Assembly: GCA_013298125.1 (NCBI GenBank)
Contig: JAAFJP010000015.1
Coordinates: 62,001-126,000 of the forward strand
Direction: 5' to 3'
DNA: 64,000 bases
Source: Cytophagales bacterium
GTDB taxonomy: Bacteria; Bacteroidota; Bacteroidia; Cytophagales; Spirosomataceae
How positions within the stretch are numbered: position 1 is the stretch's first letter; each line of letters starts with the position of its first letter. The translations under genes and the position numbers were made by a program. The notes under the pieces were generated by a model, which was not told the origin of the DNA, did not search any database, and worked only from the letters and a program-made list of their open reading frames with translations. Shown here one piece after another: positions 49,579 through 58,792 of the stretch.

Positions 49579-52500
49579 ATGAAAAAGTACATTCTATTTT
49601 TCTTCTCAACACTCTTATTTCAAAATCTTTCAGCCCAAGATGCCTTGCCCTTGAAAGGTGATGAAATTTTTGGCTCAATGCGAGCCAGACACATCGGACC
49701 CGCCCTGATGAGTGGTCGGGTGGTCGAATTGGAAGGGCATCCAACCAATGCCAAAATCCTTTACGCAGGTGCAGGAGGCGGAGGCGTGTGGAAAACCAAT
49801 GACGGCGGTGTAACCTATAATCCGATTTTTGAAAAACATAATCAGTCTATCGGTGCAATTGCCATTGACCCTAAAAACCCTGATCAAGTGATTTGGGTAG
49901 GAACGGGCGAGGTCTGGACTCGAAACAGTGTAACCGTTGGTGATGGTATTTATAAATCTACGGACGGTGGTCAAAACTGGACGAATATGGGTTTGCCAAA
50001 TTCAGAAAGGATTAGTTCCATCAAAATCAACCCAAATAATACAAATGAGGTTTTTGTAGGTGTTTTGGGTGCTTTGTGGGGTAATAGTGCAGACAGGGGC
50101 GTATATAAAACCACCAATGGAGGCAAAACGTGGGAAAAGATTTTCTATGTAAACGAATTTACTGGTTGTTCTGATGTTACGATGGACCCAAAAAATCCAA
50201 GTGTGTTGTATGCTTCTTTTTGGGAGTTTCGTCGCACAGCTTATTCGTTTAATTCAGGTGGTGTAAACAGTGCTTTATATAAATCAGCCGATGGCGGTAA
50301 AACTTGGAATAAAATTCACAATGGTTTTCCATCTGGAAAATTGGGCAGAATTGCAGTAGCGATTGCCCCTTCAAATCCGAATATTTTGTATTCGGTGATA
50401 GAATCAGAAAAAGATACCGACAAAGGTTTATATCGTTCAGATGATGCTGGGGCTACTTGGAAACGCACCAACGGCGATTTTGAATTGGTGGTTCGTCCTT
50501 TCTATTTTTCTCGCATCGTAGTTGACCCCAAAGACCCTAACATCATTTGTAAAGCCAGCTTAAATGGTTCAATCAGTAAAGACGGAGGAAAAACTTTTCG
50601 CTCAATTGGCGGAGGTTTTCACAGTGATGTCCATGATTTTTGGTTTGATATTAATAATTCTAATCAAATTTTTGGTTGTGATGATGGTGGAGTTTATCGC
50701 ACCTTAGACGGTGGCAATGTGTGGGAAAAAGCAAAATGTATTCCTGTTTCTCAGTTTTACCAAGTGGCAGTTGATAACCAAAGCCCTTTCAAGGTTTATG
50801 GAGGTTTACAAGACAACGGTTCTTGGGTTGGTCCTTCTTCAAAACCTGGGGGTATCGAAAACCGTGATTGGGTTTCGGTGGGACAAGGCGATGGTTTTAG
50901 GGTTTTTCCACATCCAAAAAATCCGAGTATCGTGTATTCTGAAATGCAAGGAGCTGAATACATTTGGCGAGTAAATATTGAGAAAAACCAAGCAAAAACC
51001 ATTAAGCCCTTTCCAGAAGCCAATGATCCAAAATTCCGTTTCAACTGGAATACTCCAATAACGACAAGCGTCCATAATGCTGATAGATTATATTGTGGAA
51101 GTCAGTTTTTACATAAATCAGACGATATGGGGGAGACTTGGGTAAAAATTTCACCCGATTTAACCACCAACGACCCCACCAAACAACAGCAAGAAAATTC
51201 AGGAGGATTGAGTGCCGATAACTCTGGGGCAGAAAATCACTGTACAATCTTTGCGGTAAACGAATCGCCTTTGGACGAAAAAATAATCTGGGTTGGTACA
51301 GACGATGGCAACGTACAAGTAACTTTTGACGGTGGTAAAAATTGGAATAACGTAACAGCAAATATTCCGAATCTACCCAAAAACACGTGGGCATATTTTA
51401 TCGAACCAAGCAATTTTGATAAAAATACTGCTTATGCAGTTTTTGATGGACATACGCAAAATGATTTTAAGCCTTACGTCTATAAAACTACTGACGGTGG
51501 AAAAACTTGGAAATCAATTGTTACAGCAGATTTAAAATCGTATGTAAGAAATATTAAAGAAGACTTCAAAAATCCAAATTTATTGTTTCTTGGCACAGAA
51601 GGTGGGCTTTATGTTACGATTGATGGTGGACAAAATTGGTCGCAATTCAAAAATAATATGCCGCCAGTAGCAGTGCATTGGATTGCCCATCAAAGGGAAG
51701 AAGATGCCTTGGTGTTGGCTACGCACGGGCGAGGCGTAATTATCGTTGATGATATTTCACCACTTCGTCAGCTTACGAAAGAAACCATCGGCAAAGATTT
51801 ACAATTTTTTGACAGAAAACCAACCGTTATGCGTGAAAATAGCGGTTTTGGGGGATATGCAGCTATGGGTGAGTTTGTCGGTGAAAATCCAACATCCTTA
51901 GCTCAAATCGTATATTTCTTGAAAAGTCGTCATACTTTCGGTAAAATGTCAGTCGAAGTTTTTGACCAAAAAGGCACAAAAGTGGCAGATTTGCCCGCTT
52001 CAAAATCAAAAGGAATTAATATTTTGGAATGGAATTATCGCCTTGTACCACCAAAAGTGGCAAAAGGAAAAACCATCGTGAGAGGTGGATTCACGGGTCC
52101 AACCGTGCCAGCAGGAACGTACAAGGTGAAAATTACGAAGGCGAGTAAAGTCTATGAAACGGATTTGGTACTGAAAGCTGACCCTAAATCAATTCATACC
52201 GACGAAGACCGTAAAGTTCAGAATGAAGTAGCGATGAAACTCTACAACATGAACGAAGAACTCGGCTACGTAGTGGACCAAATTGATAATCTCATGCCAA
52301 CGCTTACTGACATTTCGACAAAATTGACTACTTCAAAATTGAAAAAACAATTCCCTGTTGAAGCAATGACTAAGGAGATGACGGCTTTGAAAGAAACGTT
52401 GGTAGTTTTGAAAGGGGACAATTATGTTGGCACCGCCGAGCCACAATTACGTGAAAAAATATCGGGTTTATACGGTGAAGTAGCAGATTATGCGGGTCGC

Positions 52501-52680
52501 CCGTCGAACGCACAATTAGCAAATTTGAAGGTTTTGACTGATAAACTCAATGCAGCGAAAAGCAAAGTTGATGCTTGGAAAAATCAGTTAAGTGCCTTAG
52601 CTCCAGCTATGGCAAAAGCACAATTGCCAGAAGTGAAATCGGTTAGGAGTTTTGAAGAATTTAAGGCGAGTGATATGTAG
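49579..52680 (+). CDS. secreted sortilin/BNR-repeat (VPS10-like, glycosyl-hydrolase-annotated) beta-propeller protein
   Basis: Many SxDGGxxW repeats (GIYKSTDGGQNWTNMG, GVYKTTNGGKTWEK). Confidence 0.92.
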   Translation: MKKYILFFFSTLLFQNLSAQDALPLKGDEIFGSMRARHIGPALMSGRVVELEGHPTNAKILYAGAGGGGVWKTNDGGVTYNPIFEKHNQSIGAIAIDPKNPDQVIWVGTGEVWTRNSVTVGDGIYKSTDGGQNWTNMGLPNSERISSIKINPNNTNEVFVGVLGALWGNSADRGVYKTTNGGKTWEKIFYVNEFTGCSDVTMDPKNPSVLYASFWEFRRTAYSFNSGGVNSALYKSADGGKTWNKIHNGFPSGKLGRIAVAIAPSNPNILYSVIESEKDTDKGLYRSDDAGATWKRTNGDFELVVRPFYFSRIVVDPKDPNIICKASLNGSISKDGGKTFRSIGGGFHSDVHDFWFDINNSNQIFGCDDGGVYRTLDGGNVWEKAKCIPVSQFYQVAVDNQSPFKVYGGLQDNGSWVGPSSKPGGIENRDWVSVGQGDGFRVFPHPKNPSIVYSEMQGAEYIWRVNIEKNQAKTIKPFPEANDPKFRFNWNTPITTSVHNADRLYCGSQFLHKSDDMGETWVKISPDLTTNDPTKQQQENSGGLSADNSGAENHCTIFAVNESPLDEKIIWVGTDDGNVQVTFDGGKNWNNVTANIPNLPKNTWAYFIEPSNFDKNTAYAVFDGHTQNDFKPYVYKTTDGGKTWKSIVTADLKSYVRNIKEDFKNPNLLFLGTEGGLYVTIDGGQNWSQFKNNMPPVAVHWIAHQREEDALVLATHGRGVIIVDDISPLRQLTKETIGKDLQFFDRKPTVMRENSGFGGYAAMGEFVGENPTSLAQIVYFLKSRHTFGKMSVEVFDQKGTKVADLPASKSKGINILEWNYRLVPPKVAKGKTIVRGGFTGPTVPAGTYKVKITKASKVYETDLVLKADPKSIHTDEDRKVQNEVAMKLYNMNEELGYVVDQIDNLMPTLTDISTKLTTSKLKKQFPVEAMTKEMTALKETLVVLKGDNYVGTAEPQLREKISGLYGEVADYAGRPSNAQLANLKVLTDKLNAAKSKVDAWKNQLSALAPAMAKAQLPEVKSVRSFEEFKASDM

Positions 52681-52855
52681 ATTTTATAGGTAGAGCAATA
52701 ACTATCAAAAAGGGGGCTGTCTCAAAAGTAATTTTGGGTCAGCCTTTAATTTTTATACTCTTTCACTTGGTCGGTTTCCCCACCGTACCATCTTGCGACA
52801 GCCAGCGGAAGAACTTTATACTTGATTCATTCGATAAATTCTTGTATGTTTGTAA

Positions 52856-52939
52856 TTAGAGGTTTTAGGTTTTTGGTATAAGGTTTTAGTATCACCTTAA
52901 CTCCAAATCCCTAATTCCCCAATCCCTAATACCTAAAAT
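52856..52939. repeat. Intergenic inverted repeat of AGGTTTT/CCTAAT-type ~7-nt units
   Basis: agaggttttaggtttttggtataaggttttag ... aaatccctaattccccaatccctaatacctaaaat. Confidence 0.6.
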
Positions 52940-54469
52940 ATGGCTATCCTCAACGAAACAATTGCTTGGCTGATGAAAAGACGCTTGCCCCGAATCCAGT
53001 CGTTTATGGAACGACCCATGGAGACACAGGAGCAAATGCTTTGGAATTTAATCCAGTCTGCCAAACATACCGAGTGGGGAAAACGTTTTGATTATCAGTC
53101 GATTAGCTCTATCAAAGACTTCCAAGAGCGTTTGCCAATTTCCAATTACGAAAGCCTTTACCCGTACATAGAACGCATGATGCGGGGCGAACAAAACATC
53201 CTCTGGCACTCCGATATTCAGTTTTTTTCTAAGTCTTCTGGCACGACCAACGCCCGTTCTAAATTTATTCCTGTCTCCAAAGAATCGCTTGATGATTGTC
53301 ATTTTATGGGTGGAAAAGACATGATGACGCTCTTGGTCGAGAACAAACCCGACACCGAAGTTTTCTCGGGCAAAGGACTTTCAATTGGAGGTAGTTTGCA
53401 GTCTAATCAGTTGAATTCCAGAACCTTAATGGGTGATGTATCGGCGGTGGTGATGAAAAATTTACCGATTTGGGCTCAGTTGATTCGCACGCCTTCTTTG
53501 GATGTGGCTTTGATGGATGTTTGGGAGGAGAAAATTCAGAAAATGGCGGAAATTACGTCTCAGGAAAACGTAACGTCTATCTTAGGCGTTCCGACTTGGA
53601 CGTTGGTTTTGATTGAGAAGGTTTTAGAACTTACAGGCAAAGATAACATCCTCGAAATTTGGCCCAATTTTGAATTTTTTATTCACGGGGCAGTGGCGTT
53701 TCAACCTTACCGTGAGATGTTCAAAACCAGCGTATTTCCTTCAAATTCAGTCAGTTATCTCGAAATCTATAATGCTTCCGAAGGTTTTTTTGGGGTGCAA
53801 GATGATATTTATCGCCCTGACGAAATGCTCTTGATGTTGGATTATGGCATTTTCTATGAGTTTATTCCGATGGAAGAAATTGAGAGCGAAAACCCAAAAG
53901 TTTTGACCTTAGACGAAGTAGAATTGCATAAAAATTACGCCATCATGATTTCGACCAATGCAGGTTTGTGGCGTTATAAAATTGGCGATACCGTAAAATT
54001 TACCTCAAAAACACCATACAGAATCAAGATTTCGGGACGGACAAAGCACTTCATCAATGCCTTTGGCGAAGAACTCATCATCGAAAATGCCGAGCGTGCC
54101 ATCACCCGTGCTTGCGAGGCTACGGGGGCAGTCTTGACCGACTACACCGCTGGACCTGTATATATGAATGACCGCCAGCAAGGTTGCCACGAATGGATTA
54201 TAGAATTTTCGCAAGAGCCTGATAATCAAGAAGTTTTTAATAAAATATTGGATGAAACCCTCCGAGAAATCAACTCAGATTACGATGCCAAACGTTACAA
54301 AGATATGGTCTTGAAAGCTCCCAAAATCAACGTTGTTCCTCACGAAACATTCTACACGTGGATGCGAAATCGAGGTAAATTAGGCGGACAACACAAAGTA
54401 CCAAGACTGAGTAACTCACGGGAGTTTTTGGAGGAGATTTTGTTGGTGGGGAAGGAGGTTTTGGTGTAG
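52940..54469 (+). CDS. GH3 auxin-responsive promoter family protein (acyl-acid-amido synthetase fold)
   Basis: FFSKSSGTTNARSKFIPVSKESL; IYNASEGFFGVQDD; SGRTKHFINAFGEELIIENAE. Confidence 0.93.
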   Translation: MAILNETIAWLMKRRLPRIQSFMERPMETQEQMLWNLIQSAKHTEWGKRFDYQSISSIKDFQERLPISNYESLYPYIERMMRGEQNILWHSDIQFFSKSSGTTNARSKFIPVSKESLDDCHFMGGKDMMTLLVENKPDTEVFSGKGLSIGGSLQSNQLNSRTLMGDVSAVVMKNLPIWAQLIRTPSLDVALMDVWEEKIQKMAEITSQENVTSILGVPTWTLVLIEKVLELTGKDNILEIWPNFEFFIHGAVAFQPYREMFKTSVFPSNSVSYLEIYNASEGFFGVQDDIYRPDEMLLMLDYGIFYEFIPMEEIESENPKVLTLDEVELHKNYAIMISTNAGLWRYKIGDTVKFTSKTPYRIKISGRTKHFINAFGEELIIENAERAITRACEATGAVLTDYTAGPVYMNDRQQGCHEWIIEFSQEPDNQEVFNKILDETLREINSDYDAKRYKDMVLKAPKINVVPHETFYTWMRNRGKLGGQHKVPRLSNSREFLEEILLVGKEVLV

Positions 54470-54480
54470 GGGAAAATAAC

Positions 54481-55116
54481 TCAGACAATCTTCCTATCCC
54501 GAGCAAATTTTAGAAGCCCTACAACGGTCTGGGTATTGGTTTTGCGGTAAATGTTTCTGCGGTGAGTTTCGACGGTACGTTCGGAGATGAACAGTTGGTC
54601 GGCAATCATTTTGTTAGAAAGGTCTTCATAAATCAGTTTGATAATTTCTAACTCTCGGGGCGTAAGCTCCTCTTCATCAGACACTTGTGATTTTACAGAA
54701 GCATCCAAAAGATTTTGTAGAGCCTCTTGGGCGAAGTATTTTTTGCCTTCTCCAACGGTTTTCAATGCCGTAATGAGGTCTTGTTTACTGGTTGTTTTCA
54801 GAATATATCCTGATGAACCTGCCGCTACCATTTCCCGAATCGTCTCACCTTCGGTATTCATCGAAAGGGCTAAAATCTTAATATCTGGGAAATTTGTTCT
54901 GACCAATTTACAAAGTTCAATGCCTGATAGTTGAGGCATATTGGTATCGGTCAAGAGAACGTCTATCGCTAAATGTTGTAGCGTTTCAATTACCGTCGTT
55001 GGATCGTTGGAAGTTCCAACTATCTCAAAATCAGACTCAAAGCCAATCAAAACGTCCAAACCATCAATCACAATTTGGTGGTCATCAACAATAAATATTC
55101 TTAGTGGATTGTTCAA
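54481..55116 (-). CDS. NarL/LuxR-type response regulator
   Basis: IFIVDDHQIVIDGLDVLI...LLTDTNMPQLSGIEL...LTPRELEIIKLIYEDLSNKMIADQLFISERTVETHRRNI. Confidence 0.96.
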   Translation of the reverse strand: MNNPLRIFIVDDHQIVIDGLDVLIGFESDFEIVGTSNDPTTVIETLQHLAIDVLLTDTNMPQLSGIELCKLVRTNFPDIKILALSMNTEGETIREMVAAGSSGYILKTTSKQDLITALKTVGEGKKYFAQEALQNLLDASVKSQVSDEEELTPRELEIIKLIYEDLSNKMIADQLFISERTVETHRRNIYRKTNTQTVVGLLKFARDRKIV

Positions 55117-55156
55117 AATAATAGCTTTGGGGGTGATGGGGGTGAGGTTATATTTA

Positions 55157-57451
55157 TCAACTTATAATCGGTATCTGAATCGCCAATAAAGTTCCTTTTC
55201 CTTTCTGAGAAGAAATATCCACATTTCCTTTCAAAAAAGCTACTCGGTCACGAATATTTTTTAAGCCAATACCCTCATAATCAGTCCCTTTTGAGTCGAA
55301 ACCTACGCCGTTATCTTCAATTGTGGTTTCGATAAAATCTTTATTTTTTGCAATTTGGATGTTCAATTCACTCGCTTTGGCGTGTTTTACCACATTATTC
55401 ACCGACTCCTGAATGACTCTGTAAAGCACCTTTTCGATATTGGGTTCGATGGCTTCGTTGAGGTTCGAGACGTTTAGGTTTATCTTCAGAGTAGGTGCTT
55501 CAACTCTACTAATAAATTCTCGCAAAGCCGAGTATAAACCACTCTTTATCAAGGCATTAGGCATCATCTGGTGAGAGATTGACCGTACTTCTTTGGCAGA
55601 ATCGGTAGCAAGATTTAGGGCATTTTCAAAAACCTTTTGAGCCTTTGGATTCTTAAACTCTATGTAATCTGAAATCCCCGAAAGGTTCATTTTCAGAGCC
55701 ATGATGCTTTGCCCAACGCCATCGTGTAAGTCGGCGGCTATACGTGTACGCTCACGTTCCTCCGCATCCAAAACCGCCTGCGTAGCGAGTTCCTGTTGTT
55801 TGGCTACTTCGGTTTGGAGTTTGGCTTCTTGTTGTAATTTACGACGATTATAGAAAAGGTAAGCCAGTAATAATGCCAACATAAACGTCCCTGCCAAGAT
55901 GGCAAGAAGAAGATTTCTACGTTCTACTTGCAGTCTATTCAATTGATTTTCAGTATCTAAGGTTTTTATTTGAGCTTGTTTTTTTTCATTTTCCAATTCC
56001 GAAGATTTCACTTTGGCATCTTTTTCGGAGATTTCCAATTTCTGATTGGAGATTGCCAAATCTTGATTTCGGAGGGTTAGCAATTGCGTTTCGATGGCTA
56101 AACTTTGTTGCTTTACCAATAGATTTTTATTGTTCAACGCCAAATTACTTTTCTCTAATTCCACCCCTTTCAGTTGGTTTTGGGTATTCAGAATAGAGAT
56201 TTGTTGCTCCTTTTTCTCGGTTTCGTATTTGGTTTTAAGTTCTGAAATCTGACTATTTTTCTTTATATTCAAGATAGAATCTTCCAAAATTCGTTGTTTA
56301 TAATGATACTGAAAAGCACTCTTATAATTTCCCACGGCAGAATCTAACTCAACACGGTGCTTATAAATCTCAATCTTTTCAGACAATAATAAATTCTTCT
56401 GAGCCTCCGCTTTTTCAAAATAAGGTAATGCTTTATCATATTGTTTTGAGCGTGAAAGTGCCGTACCGATATTTTGCAGATACAAACCCATTGAAGTCAT
56501 ATCCTTAGTTTTTTCGGAAGAGGCAATAATTTTTTGATAATATTCAATGGCTTCTTCGTATTTGCCTTGGCGGAGAGCAATTGAACCTAAATTATTCATA
56601 CAAACCGTTACTCCTTTTACAAAACCTATTTTCTCAAAAATCACCAATGCTTTTTTAATGAAAGGCACACCTTCGGAAAGTTTCCCTTTTTCAACATGAC
56701 TATTGGCTAAATTGATATATGCCACGCCAAGATTACGGTCATTATTTGTTTTTTCACAAAGAGTTATTGCCTTCTGACTGTACTCCATACTTTCGTCATA
56801 TCGCTTAGTCTCGTTCAACAGTCGGGCGATGTTATTGTAACCGCTACTCAAAATCTGCATATTATTGGTTTGTTCCGCTATTTTCACCGCATCAATCAAA
56901 GCCCGAATAGCATCTTCTTGTCGTCCTATTTTTAAATAAACCGCCCCCAAGTTGTTTTTAATGGTCGCAATCACTTTTGTAGTACCCGTTTTTTGAGCAA
57001 GTTCTAATGCTTTTTCACTCCATTCTATTGATTCTTTATTTTTTTCTAAAAATCCATAAGCCCTTCCAATACCTGCATAAGCTTGTATCAAGGATATGTC
57101 TTTCCTAAATTTAATGGCAAAATCTCTCATTTTTTCATATTGAATAAGCCCCTCTTGGTTTTTACCTTGAATCATCTTTGTACTACCCAAAGCACCGTAA
57201 GCCCCAATGATTCCATCCTGATAATTGAGTTTTTCAGAAAGCACAAGGAGTTCTTTGGCAGTAGCAATGACCTTTGCCGTATCTTTTTGTTCAGAAATAC
57301 GACCGACTAAATCATTGAGCGTCATAGCTCTGGAAAGACCAACAAGATTCGGATTTTTGAGGACAGTCTCTAAGCTATCAACCGTTTTGGATTGAGCAAA
57401 AGAAGAAAATTGGAAAGACGTAATGAGAGCAAGAAGTATAAGTTTTTTCAT
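55157..57451 (-). CDS. TPR-containing sensor histidine kinase (HisKA_3)
   Basis: N-terminal TPRs, TM, ERTRIAADLHDGVGQSIMALKMNL, DNGVGF...GIGLKNIRDRV. Confidence 0.96.
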   Translation of the reverse strand: MKKLILLALITSFQFSSFAQSKTVDSLETVLKNPNLVGLSRAMTLNDLVGRISEQKDTAKVIATAKELLVLSEKLNYQDGIIGAYGALGSTKMIQGKNQEGLIQYEKMRDFAIKFRKDISLIQAYAGIGRAYGFLEKNKESIEWSEKALELAQKTGTTKVIATIKNNLGAVYLKIGRQEDAIRALIDAVKIAEQTNNMQILSSGYNNIARLLNETKRYDESMEYSQKAITLCEKTNNDRNLGVAYINLANSHVEKGKLSEGVPFIKKALVIFEKIGFVKGVTVCMNNLGSIALRQGKYEEAIEYYQKIIASSEKTKDMTSMGLYLQNIGTALSRSKQYDKALPYFEKAEAQKNLLLSEKIEIYKHRVELDSAVGNYKSAFQYHYKQRILEDSILNIKKNSQISELKTKYETEKKEQQISILNTQNQLKGVELEKSNLALNNKNLLVKQQSLAIETQLLTLRNQDLAISNQKLEISEKDAKVKSSELENEKKQAQIKTLDTENQLNRLQVERRNLLLAILAGTFMLALLLAYLFYNRRKLQQEAKLQTEVAKQQELATQAVLDAEERERTRIAADLHDGVGQSIMALKMNLSGISDYIEFKNPKAQKVFENALNLATDSAKEVRSISHQMMPNALIKSGLYSALREFISRVEAPTLKINLNVSNLNEAIEPNIEKVLYRVIQESVNNVVKHAKASELNIQIAKNKDFIETTIEDNGVGFDSKGTDYEGIGLKNIRDRVAFLKGNVDISSQKGKGTLLAIQIPIIS

Positions 57452-57480
57452 TGGTGGTTATAATAATAGCTTTCTGAAAA

Positions 57481-58011
57481 TCAATATTTCACCTGAATCC
57501 CATGGTAATATTCCTGAGCTTCATAGTCTTTACGAAGGGGATGTCCAACCCAATCTTCGGGCAATAAAATCCGTCGCATATCTGGGTGGTTCGAGAAGTT
57601 AATGCCCAGTAAATCAAAGACTTCACGCTCGTGCCAATCGGCAGTTCTCCAAATATGGCTCACCGTTGGCACTACGGGCAAAGGCTCATTTTCTTGATTT
57701 CTTGGAAAAACTATCTTCAACATCAACGAATGCTCAAAAGGAATCGAATAGAGATTATAGACAATCTCCATCGTATCTTTCTCAACGCCATTATCCAAAC
57801 CCGTCAAGCACGAGAGCATATCAAAATAACAGTCTTCGTGCGTATGTAAGAGCGTACAAACCTCCGCAATGCGTGCTGTTGGTACAGTCAGGCATTGGTG
57901 GTCGGCTTGGAGAATAATGTCTTCGCCGAGGGAGTTTGTTAGTATATTTTTGAATTTTTGTATCAACTTTTTATTTAAATTAATTTTCAATATCGAATGT
58001 TCAATTTTCAA
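57481..58011 (-). CDS. nuoC: NADH-quinone oxidoreductase subunit C
   Basis: WRTADWHEREVFDLLGINFSNHPDMRRILLPEDWVGHPLRKDY. Confidence 0.96.
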   Translation of the reverse strand: MKIEHSILKINLNKKLIQKFKNILTNSLGEDIILQADHQCLTVPTARIAEVCTLLHTHEDCYFDMLSCLTGLDNGVEKDTMEIVYNLYSIPFEHSLMLKIVFPRNQENEPLPVVPTVSHIWRTADWHEREVFDLLGINFSNHPDMRRILLPEDWVGHPLRKDYEAQEYYHGIQVKY

Positions 58012-58108
58012 TGTTCAAGTAAAAAGAAAGTAACACTTTAGAATGTATATTCTCTGCCCGTTTTTACTTGAAAGTTGAGCATTGAAAATTGTACATTGAA
58101 AATTATTA
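57983..58108. repeat. Inverted repeat with ~7-nt periodicity (TTTTCAATGTTCAAGT / ACTTGAAAGTTGAGCATTGAAAATTGTACATTGAAAA)
   Basis: Reverse-complementary arms flanking nuoB-nuoC junction. Confidence 0.75.
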
Positions 58109-58114
58109 AACCTT

Positions 58115-58669
58115 TTAAGCAACAACCGCAAACTCAGGCTTCATATTCCTCGCTTCTTCCTCCTCCATCTCCAAAAGTGCCTTCGGGGCTACTAAACTTT
58201 CGTTTCTAATTTTTTCTTGTAATTTCAAAAAACCGCCAATTAGAGCTTCTGGGCGAGGTGGGCAACCTGGCACATACACATCTACGGGGATGATTCTGTC
58301 CACACCTTTCACTACATGATAGCCATGTTCCCAATATGGACCTCCACAATTTGAGCAACTTCCCATCGAAATCACATAGCGTGGTTCGGGCATTTGTTCG
58401 TATAATCTTCGGATGCGATCAGCCATTTTAAAAGTAACCGTTCCCGCTACAATCATCACGTCCGACTGCCGAGGCGAAGGTCTTGGGAAAACCCCAAAAC
58501 GGTCTAAATCATAGCCAGAAGCCATCGTTTGCATCATTTCGATAGCACAACAAGCCAAACCAAAACCCATGGGCCAAAGCGAACTCAGCCTCGCCCAATT
58601 GATGAGGTCATCTACTTTGGTGATTACTACGCCACCTTCATTGAATTGTTGATCTAATAAACTTTGCAT
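58115..58669 (-). CDS. nuoB: NADH-quinone oxidoreductase subunit B
   Basis: [35 protein letters not shown]; start reset to MQSLLDQQF because the extension is repeat-derived. Confidence 0.97.
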   Translation of the reverse strand: MQSLLDQQFNEGGVVITKVDDLINWARLSSLWPMGFGLACCAIEMMQTMASGYDLDRFGVFPRPSPRQSDVMIVAGTVTFKMADRIRRLYEQMPEPRYVISMGSCSNCGGPYWEHGYHVVKGVDRIIPVDVYVPGCPPRPEALIGGFLKLQEKIRNESLVAPKALLEMEEEEARNMKPEFAVVA

Positions 58670-58685
58670 TGTAATTAAATAATGA

Positions 58686-58774
58686 ATAATTTTCAATGTA
58701 CAATGCTCAATGTACAAGTATTTGACAGTTAGACACTTGTACATTGAACATTGAAAATTGAGCATTGAAAATTA
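58686..58774. repeat. Inverted repeat TTTTCAATGTACAATGCTCAATGTACAAGT / ACTTGTACATTGAACATTGAAAATTGAGCATTGAAAA
   Basis: Reverse-complementary arms, second copy of the 57983 family. Confidence 0.82.
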
Positions 58775-58792
58775 TTCTTTTTAACGCTAAAA

